A DNA stretch of 64,000 bases. It comes from Syntrophus buswellii (GTDB taxonomy: Bacteria; Desulfobacterota; Syntrophia; Syntrophales; Syntrophaceae). Positions 41,980-49,624 of this stretch are shown here, piece after piece. A model generated the notes under the pieces. That model saw only the letters and a program-made list of their open reading frames with translations. It searched no databases and was not told the DNA's origin. The DNA lies in NCBI RefSeq assembly GCF_046097065.1, contig NZ_CP175563.1:1674001-1738000 (forward strand), written 5' to 3'. The position numbers were made by a program, and so were the translations under genes. Every line of letters starts with the position of its first letter. Position 1 is the first letter of the stretch.

Positions 41980-43314
41980 ATGAATAAGGATTCCGTTACG
42001 GATTACACCATACAGACCCTGGGCAGATGCAACATCCAGACTCCCGTATTGGTGAATTACTATACATCGGACAATAAGCGTCTTCTGCTTCAGAATTATC
42101 TGGATGATCAGGCCCCGGCAAAGGCAAAAACGACCAGGGGCAGAAGGGAGTGCTCATCTTCAGTGGAGTTGGCAGGGCCTCGGGAAAAACTATTCTTCGA
42201 TCCCCCCAAGACCAAAGCGGCCATTGTCACCTGCGGAGGCTTATGCCCCGGCATCAATGATGTGATCCGAGCCATTGTGATGGAATCGCATCACCGCTAT
42301 GGAGTTCGCAATATTATCGGCATCAAGTACGGGTTTCAGGGGCTCATCCCGTCTTTTGGCCATGAGATTGCCGAGCTGACCCCTGAAGTCGTAGAGAACA
42401 TTCATCGTGAAGGAGGAAGCATTCTATCCTCCTCTCGTGGTCAGCAGAACATCGGGGAAATGGTGGACGCCCTTGTCCGGATGAATGTCTCCATTCTTTT
42501 CTGCATCGGCGGTGATGGAACCATGAGGGCGGCCGAACGTATCACGGAGGAGATCACCAGGCGGCAATTGAGCATCAGTGTGGTTGGAATCCCGAAGACG
42601 ATTGACAATGACCTGAATTTTGTTCAAAAGACGTTCGGTTTTGACACGGCAATCGCTGAATCCGTAAAGGCGATCGCCTGCGCCCATACCGAAGCCAGGG
42701 GTGCACCCATGGGAGTCGGCCTCGTGAAGATCATGGGCCGACTGTCCGGACAAATTGCCGTCGGCGCCGCACTGGCACAAAACGACGTCAATTTTGTCCT
42801 TGTCCCGGAGGTCCCCTTCTGCCTGGAAGGGGAACATGGCCTGCTCAAGTCTCTGGAAGCCCGGCTGAAAGCAAGGAAACACTGCGTGATTCTTGTTGCG
42901 GAAGGCGCAGGCCAGGAATTGATGCGCAACGACAAGATGGTTCAGGAAACCGATGCTTCCGGAAATGTCCGCCTGCTGGATATCGGATTTTTCCTGAAAG
43001 TCCGGATTGAAGAATATTTCAAAAAAACCGGCCTTGAGATCAACCTCAAGTACATAGACCCCAGTTACATGATCCGCAGTGTCCCTGCAAACGCAAGCGA
43101 CTGCATCTATTGCTCCGCCCTGGGACAATACGCCGTTCATGCCGGCATGGCAGGCAAAACCGGAATGTTGGTCGCCCTGATGAAAGATGAATATGTCCAC
43201 CTGCCCATCAGGGTTGTCACCTCCGGAAAACAGATCGATCCGGAGGGAAATCTTTGGATGCGGGTTCTTGAATCAACGGGGCAGCCCACCACCATGATGG
43301 ATGATCCATGCTGA
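41980..43314 (+). CDS. 6-phosphofructokinase, ATP-type signature
   Basis: 444-residue PfkA-family enzyme. TCGGLCPGINDVIRAIV, CIGGDGTMRAAERI and VGIPKTIDNDLNFVQKTFGFDTA are the substrate-binding motifs. Gly in GGDGT (position 104 in E. coli numbering) indicates ATP use, although position 124 is Lys (PKTIDND), the combination seen in the long ATP-PFK clade of trypanosomes and spirochaetes. An extended N-terminal 70 residues precede the core. Convergent, two bases apart, with a second PFK of PPi type. Confidence 0.9.
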   Translation: MNKDSVTDYTIQTLGRCNIQTPVLVNYYTSDNKRLLLQNYLDDQAPAKAKTTRGRRECSSSVELAGPREKLFFDPPKTKAAIVTCGGLCPGINDVIRAIVMESHHRYGVRNIIGIKYGFQGLIPSFGHEIAELTPEVVENIHREGGSILSSSRGQQNIGEMVDALVRMNVSILFCIGGDGTMRAAERITEEITRRQLSISVVGIPKTIDNDLNFVQKTFGFDTAIAESVKAIACAHTEARGAPMGVGLVKIMGRLSGQIAVGAALAQNDVNFVLVPEVPFCLEGEHGLLKSLEARLKARKHCVILVAEGAGQELMRNDKMVQETDASGNVRLLDIGFFLKVRIEEYFKKTGLEINLKYIDPSYMIRSVPANASDCIYCSALGQYAVHAGMAGKTGMLVALMKDEYVHLPIRVVTSGKQIDPEGNLWMRVLESTGQPTTMMDDPC

Positions 43315-43316
43315 CG

Positions 43317-44423
43317 TCAGCCGATGATGGAACGCCTTCCGTTGTACCGATCTTTGTCGTAATTTTTTTCAATATCGACAAGTTTTAATTTACCGATACA
43401 TTCCTTCAGGGGGGCGCTGGTGATTTCTCCCCTCTGGAGGCTGGCCATCCGTCCGAAATCTTCATTAATGATCATGTCCACGGCGGCAATGCCGTACCAT
43501 CTCGCCATCAAACGATCGTGGGCTGATGGTGTTCCTCCCCGCTGCAAATGGCTCAGAGTCAAATGGCGGGTTTCAAAGCTTGTTCTGGCTTCAATTTCCT
43601 CCGCAACATACTTGGCGATTCCTCCAAGAGCGACATGCCCGAATTCGTCCATCTTGCCACTCTGGATGAATTCGTCCCGGCCCGCCACCTTGGCGCCCTC
43701 GGCCACGACGATAATGGCGTAGCGGATCTCCCTGCCTTTCCTCTCCTGCAGCAGATGGGCGACTTCATCCAGATTGAAGGGATATTCGGGAATGAGGATA
43801 ATGTAAGCGCCACTGCATTCCCCTCCATGGAGAGCCAGCCATCCGGCATGACGTCCCATGGTCTCCACAACGAAGATACGGCTGTGGGAACCTGCCGTTG
43901 TCCGCAACCGGTCAATTTCTTCCATGATCACGTTGACGGCCGTATCGAATCCCAGCGAATAATCGGTCCCCATCAGGTCGTTATCAATGGTCTTGGGGAT
44001 GCCGACCGTTTTAACGCCCAGTTTGTGAAGGCGGTAGGCCGCGCCCAGGGTATCCTCCCCTCCGATGGCCACCACCACATCGACCCCGAGTTTCTTGATG
44101 TTGTCAAGCAGGATTTCCGACCGGTCATTTTTCGGATTGAAAGGATTGGTCCGCGAGGTCCCGAGATTCGTTCCGCCGTAGCGGTCCCACGTTCGCACGG
44201 TTTCCTCATCCAAGGGCCTTATGTATTTTTCCAGGCTTTTCGGGTCCTCCGGATTCACATCAACAAGACCCCGCCATCCCTCTGTAACCCCTATTACTTC
44301 AAAGTTTATGGAGCGCTTTGAGCTCAACCATGAGTCCATGGCACTTTTAGTGACCCACTTAACGGCACCATTGAGACCCGGACAGTCACCACCACCCGTC
44401 AACACGGCAAGTTTCATCTTCAT
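43317..44423 (-). CDS. 6-phosphofructokinase, PPi-type signature
   Basis: 368 aa from the ATG at 44423 (GGAGAA upstream); a TTG at 44489 would add a 22-residue stretch unlike the family. Motifs: LTGGGDCPGLNGAVKWV, VAIGGEDTLGAAYRL, VGIPKTIDNDLMGTDYSLGFDTA, ETMGRHAGWLALHGG. Asp in GGEDT and Lys in PKTIDND are the pair that marks pyrophosphate-dependent PFKs, which work reversibly. This fits an organism that handles much PPi. Confidence 0.88.
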   Translation of the reverse strand: MKMKLAVLTGGGDCPGLNGAVKWVTKSAMDSWLSSKRSINFEVIGVTEGWRGLVDVNPEDPKSLEKYIRPLDEETVRTWDRYGGTNLGTSRTNPFNPKNDRSEILLDNIKKLGVDVVVAIGGEDTLGAAYRLHKLGVKTVGIPKTIDNDLMGTDYSLGFDTAVNVIMEEIDRLRTTAGSHSRIFVVETMGRHAGWLALHGGECSGAYIILIPEYPFNLDEVAHLLQERKGREIRYAIIVVAEGAKVAGRDEFIQSGKMDEFGHVALGGIAKYVAEEIEARTSFETRHLTLSHLQRGGTPSAHDRLMARWYGIAAVDMIINEDFGRMASLQRGEITSAPLKECIGKLKLVDIEKNYDKDRYNGRRSIIG

Positions 44424-44511
44424 TTTTCTTCTCCACCCAGGGAAATTTAACGTATCTCTTAGAAATATGATACCATATTCGATAAGCAAATTGTATACAT
44501 GGTAATGCGCT

Positions 44512-44539
44512 TTGACATAAATAAAGCTTGCAAAATGAT
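44512..44539 (+). promoter_or_regulatory. Probable promoter of rpmB
   Basis: TTGACA (44512-44517), a 16-base spacer, AATGAT (44534-44539). Leader about 40 bases to ATG 44587, which follows GAAGGGAG. Confidence 0.5.
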
Positions 44540-44586
44540 CCGTTCTGGTTTAGTAACCAACGCATTCTTTTGAAGGGAGAAGAGAC

Positions 44587-44784
44587 ATGTCTAGAATTTG
44601 TGACGTTTGTGGCAAAGGGCCCGTCGTTGGAAACAATGTCAGCCACGCGAACAATAAAACGAAAAAAGTATGGTACCCGAATCTTCAGAAGATCCGGTGC
44701 ATAGACAGCAAGACGGGCACTGTCAAGAGGGTGAAGGTCTGTACCCGTTGCCTGCGTTCCGGATTTGTGAAGAAGGCCTTATAA
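44587..44784 (+). CDS. rpmB: Ribosomal protein L28
   Basis: 65 aa. MSRICDVCGKGPVVGNNVSHANNKTKKVWYPNLQKIR is the L28 pattern. Two Cys pairs (CDVC near residue 5 and CTRC near residue 52) make it the zinc-binding (C+) form. The 3' end overlaps the convergent gene by six bases. Confidence 0.97.
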   Translation: MSRICDVCGKGPVVGNNVSHANNKTKKVWYPNLQKIRCIDSKTGTVKRVKVCTRCLRSGFVKKAL

Positions 44785-45564
44785 AAAGCAGGGGATACTT
44801 GAATTTTTTATTGCGCAAAGGGTAGGACTCAGAAACGCGTCAAAATCGTCAACCAGGCGCATCGCCTGAAGCAGAAGCGTCCTGGTTCCTTCCCAAGCGG
44901 CATCGTTATCGCGATCCAGGCCGAACCGGTCGATATAAAAGCCGATTCGGCCTTCAATATCCTTGAGGCTCTTGATTCTTTCCAAGGTGCCTGAACTCAA
45001 TCCTTTCTCAAGTGCCTGCCGAATCACCGCCGCTTCCACACCAAAAAACCAGTCAAGGGTTTCGCAGAGCTCATCCATTTTTTTGTCTACCGTATGATCG
45101 ACCGCCTCACTGAACAATTCGTATAACCTCACCTCCCCCGCTTCCTGTACAAGCCGCAGATCAAAGGTCAGTTCAATGATGGTGTGGGCCCGATAAGCGG
45201 CCGTCCTGCGATCGACGTCCATTCCCATCCTCTGCTGAAATTCCAGAATCGGCTCTATCAGCGATTGGCCGCGCCGGTAGGCATACCCCTGGGAGTTTGG
45301 ATTAAAACCGCAGACAGGATCGGTATGTATCTGACCATGGTGGGCCATGTCATCCACCAGGAGATGAAAAAGCACATAGGCGGCCTTCTGATGTTGCGGG
45401 GGGTAGAAAAAACGCCGTGGAATTCCATGGGTAAATTCAGCGGTAATGCCCTTTTGGATCGGCAGCAGATCCGGACAGACATTATAAACGTAGAGATCCA
45501 GAGACTCTCGGAAATTCGAACCGAGAAACTCTTTAAGGATCCAGGTATGAGTCATCATGAACAT
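44779..45564 (-). CDS. Putative zinc-dependent phospholipase-C-like protein
   Basis: 261 aa, mostly helical. The N-terminal 80 residues carry the spacing of metal-ligand residues seen in the zinc-dependent phospholipase C-like domain: an early His-Thr-Trp (MTHTWILKEF), PD (NVCPDLLPIQ), a mid His (FTHGIPR), and a helix HLLVDDMAHHG. No signal peptide is seen. The substrate is unknown and the family call is an inference from that pattern. Last gene of the biotin-enzyme operon, 64 bases after the DUF4911 frame. Confidence 0.5.
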   Translation of the reverse strand: MFMMTHTWILKEFLGSNFRESLDLYVYNVCPDLLPIQKGITAEFTHGIPRRFFYPPQHQKAAYVLFHLLVDDMAHHGQIHTDPVCGFNPNSQGYAYRRGQSLIEPILEFQQRMGMDVDRRTAAYRAHTIIELTFDLRLVQEAGEVRLYELFSEAVDHTVDKKMDELCETLDWFFGVEAAVIRQALEKGLSSGTLERIKSLKDIEGRIGFYIDRFGLDRDNDAAWEGTRTLLLQAMRLVDDFDAFLSPTLCAIKNSSIPCFL

Positions 45565-45628
45565 TGTTGGGCCTCTGGAAAACGAAAGAAAGATCGCCTT
45601 TTTTCTGCGTTCTTAAAGGAGCGCTTTG

Positions 45629-45847
45629 TCAGTTCCCTGGAAGCAATGGCTCATGAAATTCAATTTCTGTTTTCAGCCGGCAAAGGATCTCCGAGACCGT
45701 GTCTTCAAAACCCGGCATCGCCGAGATTTGAAGCAGTGCAATCCGCGGATCTATCGTAGAGACGGAGCAGACGCCTTCATACCCTTCAAGCAGAAATTGA
45801 AGACAGGCGATATCCCATCTGTTTATACGGAGGATGATTCTCTTGAT
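45629..45847 (-). CDS. DUF4911 protein without a standard start codon
   Basis: A 72-residue frame, IKRIILRINRWDIACLQFLL, then EGYEGVCSVSTIDPRIALLQ and ISAMPGFEDTVSEILCRLK, matches DUF4911 from its usual first residues (homologues begin MKR). At the expected start the codon is ATC (45847-45845), eight bases after AAGGA. No ATG, GTG or TTG occurs in frame between the upstream TGA and well inside the domain. Either AUC initiates, or the start codon has mutated, or a sequencing difference is involved. It lies five bases after the carboxyltransferase stop, so reinitiation is possible. Confidence 0.65.
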   Translation of the reverse strand: MKRIILRINRWDIACLQFLLEGYEGVCSVSTIDPRIALLQISAMPGFEDTVSEILCRLKTEIEFHEPLLPGN

Positions 45848-45851
45848 CGCC

Positions 45852-47792
45852 TTATTCCTTCTTGATCATGAGCAGGGGAGTGCCAACCTCGACCTTGTCT
45901 CCCGGCCCGACAAAGATTTCTGACACCTGGCCGTTCAGGTCGGAAACGACATTGTTCAGCATCTTCATCGCCTCCAGGATGACGAGAATTTGCCCCGTGG
46001 AAACTTCATCTCCTTCCGAGACGGGAATTTCATTCACAGTCCCCGTAATGTGCGAACGAATATCACCGGACAAGGCCAAGGCGTCAATCTCCTTCGGAGT
46101 CAACTGCAATTTTCTTTCCTTCGCCGTGCCCTCGATTTCCATTTCCGTCAAAATGGGTTGCGAATGGTGATCGATGAGCATATAGGTCACGGCATCGCCC
46201 GTTTTGGTCTTCCGCTGTGTCCCGATTTCGATGATGTGCAGTTTTCCGAAGACATCGAGGATTTCAAACTTTTCTCCCAGGTTGAAGCCGCCCTTTTTAA
46301 ACCAGATCCGGGGCGGCAGGACCCAGGTTTTTCCAAATTTTGCTTCAAACTTGAAAAAATCCACCGCATCGTTGGGATGCTGCAGATAAAGGACCAGTTC
46401 ATCCTCCGAAGCTTCGCGCCCCAGGCGATGCTCCAGCACTTTTTTCTCAACGCTCAGATCGATATCGTCCACTTTTTGAATTCCGTATTCCTCATCCACC
46501 ATCCGTTTCCAATCCGGCCCGAAAACGGACTCGTAGATGTCATCGGAGGGCCGATAGAAGGGAAACTCTCCATAGCGCCCCAGCATGAGATTTTTCAGAT
46601 CGTCCGTAGCGTCCTTATAGCGCTTCCCTTTCAGGACATTGTTTGCCGCGGTCGTCCAGAGGATCTGGGAACCGGGCGTAACGCTCCACCAGTTTCCCAG
46701 TTCGACGTGCACCCGCGGCAGTTCCGTCTGAAGAATTTCCGGCATGCGATGCAGAAAACCGCCTTTCAGGGCCTGTTCGAAGCTTGATCCGGTGGCCCCG
46801 CCGGGAAGTTTGTGAGTCTGGACGGTTGGGTCAAAGCCGAGAAACTGCGATTCAAAATCGCGATAGTATTCCCTCTCAGGCCGGAGTTTATTGGAAGTCT
46901 CTATCACAGCCTGACGATCGAGCCCCGCTGCGTGGTATCCCAGGTCATCCAGGATGTCGATCACGGAAAGGAGTGGCGGCGGGCCGTAAAAACCGGTGAA
47001 GGCGTGATCTCCGGCATTCACGATTTTCGCCCCGTTCTGAACGGCTTCCACAATCCGTCCGATATCCGCCCCATCGGTGTTGTGGCCGTGGTAATGGACA
47101 ATAAGCTCCGGATGGGCATTCAATATGGCCTTTACCAGCCTTCCGATGCGCCTCGGGGTTCCCAGGCCCCCGTGGTTCTTGATTCCCAGCAAAATTTCCG
47201 GGCCGGTCACCTCAAGAATTTCGCCTACCTTCTTCACATAGAAGTCATCGGTATGCTCCGGACCCGTGGAAAAGCAGATGGCCGGTTCCAGGAGGCATCC
47301 CGCCTTTTGGACCTCTTCGAAGATGGGCACCATGTTCGGAACGAAATTCAGGAAGTCAAAAACCCGCCATACATGGACATATCGGGCAAAGGACCGAACC
47401 GTCAAGCGGATCACATTCTCCGGGTATGGTCTGTAGCCAAAAAGGTTGATTCCCCGGCAAAGGGTCTGAAAAAGCGTATCGGGCATGTTTGCGCTCAACA
47501 CTTCCAGTTTCTCCAGGGGATTCATCTGCTTGCGCAGCATATCCACATGAATGGAAGCCCCTCCGGTGATCTCGATGGAAAAATAGCCCGCGTCGTTTCT
47601 TTCCTTGGCCACAAGAAGCTGGGTGTGGGGCATGACCCGGTTCTTGAAATCGGACTGGGAAAGATCCCGTTCGGTGTTGGTTAGGTAGTAGCCGGCAGTC
47701 CGCCGGATCTTCTCAAGGACAAAGGACACCCCCCTTTCCTTCAGATCTCTCGGCGATATTCTCTCTTCAAGCAGTTTTTCGGGTATCTTCAT
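45852..47792 (-). CDS. Biotin-dependent carboxyltransferase (PycB/OadA-like, divergent)
   Basis: 646 aa: an HMGL-like TIM-barrel carboxyltransferase domain (about 30-330), a PYC_OADA-type domain, and a C-terminal biotinyl domain with LEAMKM (Lys near 611). The helical stretch LEVLSANMPDTLFQTLCRGINLFGYRPYPENV is typical of PycB. However, the DAHQS motif, whose Asp binds the metal in pyruvate carboxylase, reads MPHTQ here, while the HxH ligands (VHYHGHNT) and the Lys (IKNHGG) remain. Pairing with a biotin carboxylase (16 bases upstream) is clear; pyruvate as substrate is not. Confidence 0.85.
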   Translation of the reverse strand: MKIPEKLLEERISPRDLKERGVSFVLEKIRRTAGYYLTNTERDLSQSDFKNRVMPHTQLLVAKERNDAGYFSIEITGGASIHVDMLRKQMNPLEKLEVLSANMPDTLFQTLCRGINLFGYRPYPENVIRLTVRSFARYVHVWRVFDFLNFVPNMVPIFEEVQKAGCLLEPAICFSTGPEHTDDFYVKKVGEILEVTGPEILLGIKNHGGLGTPRRIGRLVKAILNAHPELIVHYHGHNTDGADIGRIVEAVQNGAKIVNAGDHAFTGFYGPPPLLSVIDILDDLGYHAAGLDRQAVIETSNKLRPEREYYRDFESQFLGFDPTVQTHKLPGGATGSSFEQALKGGFLHRMPEILQTELPRVHVELGNWWSVTPGSQILWTTAANNVLKGKRYKDATDDLKNLMLGRYGEFPFYRPSDDIYESVFGPDWKRMVDEEYGIQKVDDIDLSVEKKVLEHRLGREASEDELVLYLQHPNDAVDFFKFEAKFGKTWVLPPRIWFKKGGFNLGEKFEILDVFGKLHIIEIGTQRKTKTGDAVTYMLIDHHSQPILTEMEIEGTAKERKLQLTPKEIDALALSGDIRSHITGTVNEIPVSEGDEVSTGQILVILEAMKMLNNVVSDLNGQVSEIFVGPGDKVEVGTPLLMIKKE

Positions 47793-47807
47793 AAGTTGCT
47801 TCTTCTT

Positions 47808-49268
47808 TCAATAAGCATACGGATTGATCTTCTTTGCGTGCGTCTCCGCGATCAACCTGGATAGTTTTGCAATCTCCCGCTCACCTTCCGGATAATTGAA
47901 GATCTCTGGATGGGTTTCGAGGTAGCCGGTATCGAACGTTCCCGCCAGGAAATCCGGTTCGTCACAAATCGCCATATAGAACGGGATCGTACTTTTCGGG
48001 CCAACGATGAGAAATCCCTGAAGGGCCCTTTTCAACCGCTGGATTGTCTGCTCCCAGTTAAACCCCCGGATGGTCATCTTCACCATCAGCGAATCGTACT
48101 CCGTGGGAATTTTATAACCCTGGTAAACCAGACCATCCAGGCGGACTCCCGGCCCGCCGGGAGACTGGTAAACTTCGAGGCGCTTGCCGCCTTCCGGGAG
48201 AAAATTGTTTTTCGGATCTTCCGCATTGATCCGGACCTGAACGGCTTTGCCCAGCAGATGAATCCTTTCCATGGGGATCCTCAGGTGTTCCCCTTCGGCA
48301 ATTCTGATCTGTTCGCGGACGATGTCCACCCCTGTCAGTTCCTCCGTGACGGTATGTTCCACCTGGAGCCGGGTGTTCATCTCCATAAACCAGAATTCAT
48401 TGGTCTTTGAATCCACGAGAAATTCCACGGTTCCGGCATTTACATATCCCGCCACACGGGCCGCTTCAATGGCGGCCTGGTACATGGCGTTCATGACCTC
48501 CGCAGGCAGGTCGGCAGGGGCAATTTCCAGGAGTTTCTGATGGCGCCGCTGAATGGAACAGTCCCGGGATCCCAGGTGGATAATATGGCCGTATTGATCG
48601 GCCAGAATCTGTATTTCGATATGCCGCGGCGCTTCGATGCATTTTTCAACATAGACGCTTTCATCGCCGAAGGCGGAAAGGGCCTCGGCCCGAGCCAGGG
48701 GAAGCTGAACCTCAAGATCCGCCTCTCCCGTCACCTTTCGTATGCCCCGGCCGCCTCCACCTGAAGAAGCCTTCAGCATGACGGGGTAGCCATATTTTCG
48801 CCCGAAGGCAATGGCCTCGCGAAGTCCGGCATCGCCGCGGTACAGATCCTTCGTTCCCGGTATAAAGGGAATATTGGCCTTCTGCATGATGTCCCGGGCG
48901 ATAACTTTATTGCCAAGACTCCGGATGACATCCGGCGGCGGGCCAATGAACACAATTCCGGCCCGTTCGCATTCCGCAGAAAATTCGGGAATTTCAGATA
49001 AAAATCCGTAACCTGGATGAATGGCATCGGAACCGCTTTTCCGGGCCGCCCAGAGAATTTTTTCGATATCCAGATAATCCTTTCGGGGACCATCACCGAT
49101 CATGATGGCATCGTCCGCCAGTCGGATGTAATAAGCTTCACTGTCCTGTTTCTCGTAGATCACGACGCTATCCATGGAAAGCTCCTTCACGGTGCGCAGG
49201 ATGCGCAGCGCGATCTCGCCCCTGTTGGCGATGAGAACCTTCCGGATCTTTTTCTTCTGGTTACCCAT
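47808..49268 (-). CDS. Biotin carboxylase subunit
   Basis: ATP-grasp enzyme that carboxylates biotin. 486 aa: RKVLIANRGEIALRILRTVKEL, SDAIHPGYGFLSE, MLKASSGGGGRGIRKV (ATP loop), EKCIEAPRHIEIQILAD, SRDCSIQRRHQKLLEIAPA and FMEMNTRLQVEHTVTEELTG are all intact. Length is slightly above AccC. It donates to the carboxyltransferase/biotinyl protein encoded next, so more likely PycA-like than the acetyl-CoA carboxylase subunit. Confidence 0.92.
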   Translation of the reverse strand: MGNQKKKIRKVLIANRGEIALRILRTVKELSMDSVVIYEKQDSEAYYIRLADDAIMIGDGPRKDYLDIEKILWAARKSGSDAIHPGYGFLSEIPEFSAECERAGIVFIGPPPDVIRSLGNKVIARDIMQKANIPFIPGTKDLYRGDAGLREAIAFGRKYGYPVMLKASSGGGGRGIRKVTGEADLEVQLPLARAEALSAFGDESVYVEKCIEAPRHIEIQILADQYGHIIHLGSRDCSIQRRHQKLLEIAPADLPAEVMNAMYQAAIEAARVAGYVNAGTVEFLVDSKTNEFWFMEMNTRLQVEHTVTEELTGVDIVREQIRIAEGEHLRIPMERIHLLGKAVQVRINAEDPKNNFLPEGGKRLEVYQSPGGPGVRLDGLVYQGYKIPTEYDSLMVKMTIRGFNWEQTIQRLKRALQGFLIVGPKSTIPFYMAICDEPDFLAGTFDTGYLETHPEIFNYPEGEREIAKLSRLIAETHAKKINPYAY

Positions 49269-49624
49269 GTTTGTTCTTCCTCATTTAGTGTTCAGCTACC
49301 CTGCCTGTGCGGATGGTCAAACCGCCCGCGCGCTGGCCCTTCATCCCTTAGATATTTGGAATATGCGACGGATGTGTGCAACAGGAGGGTATCTATTGAG
49401 AGCGTGATGATTCTTCAGAATGAGAATTTATATCGGGTTCCCGGGATGCTGTCAATCAGATTGTGACGTTCCGGAGCCTGCCGGGAATATCTCCGCGGAA
49501 TCCAGGACAGATTGTTTGTAAGAGCCAAATTTGACTTGACTTTAAAGGAAATAATACGCTAAACAGCCGCTGCATCATAGAGCGTCTTCATGACAGGAAT
49601 GGATATCTACGGAAAGGAGTTTTC
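49269..49624 (+). other. 356-bp divergent promoter region
   Basis: No gene seen between the biotin carboxylase (minus) and the EF-G paralogue (plus). TTGACT at 49531-49536 and TAATAC at 49552-49557 (15-base spacer) are a weak promoter candidate for the plus gene. GGAAAGGAG before ATG 49625 is its ribosome-binding site. Confidence 0.5.
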
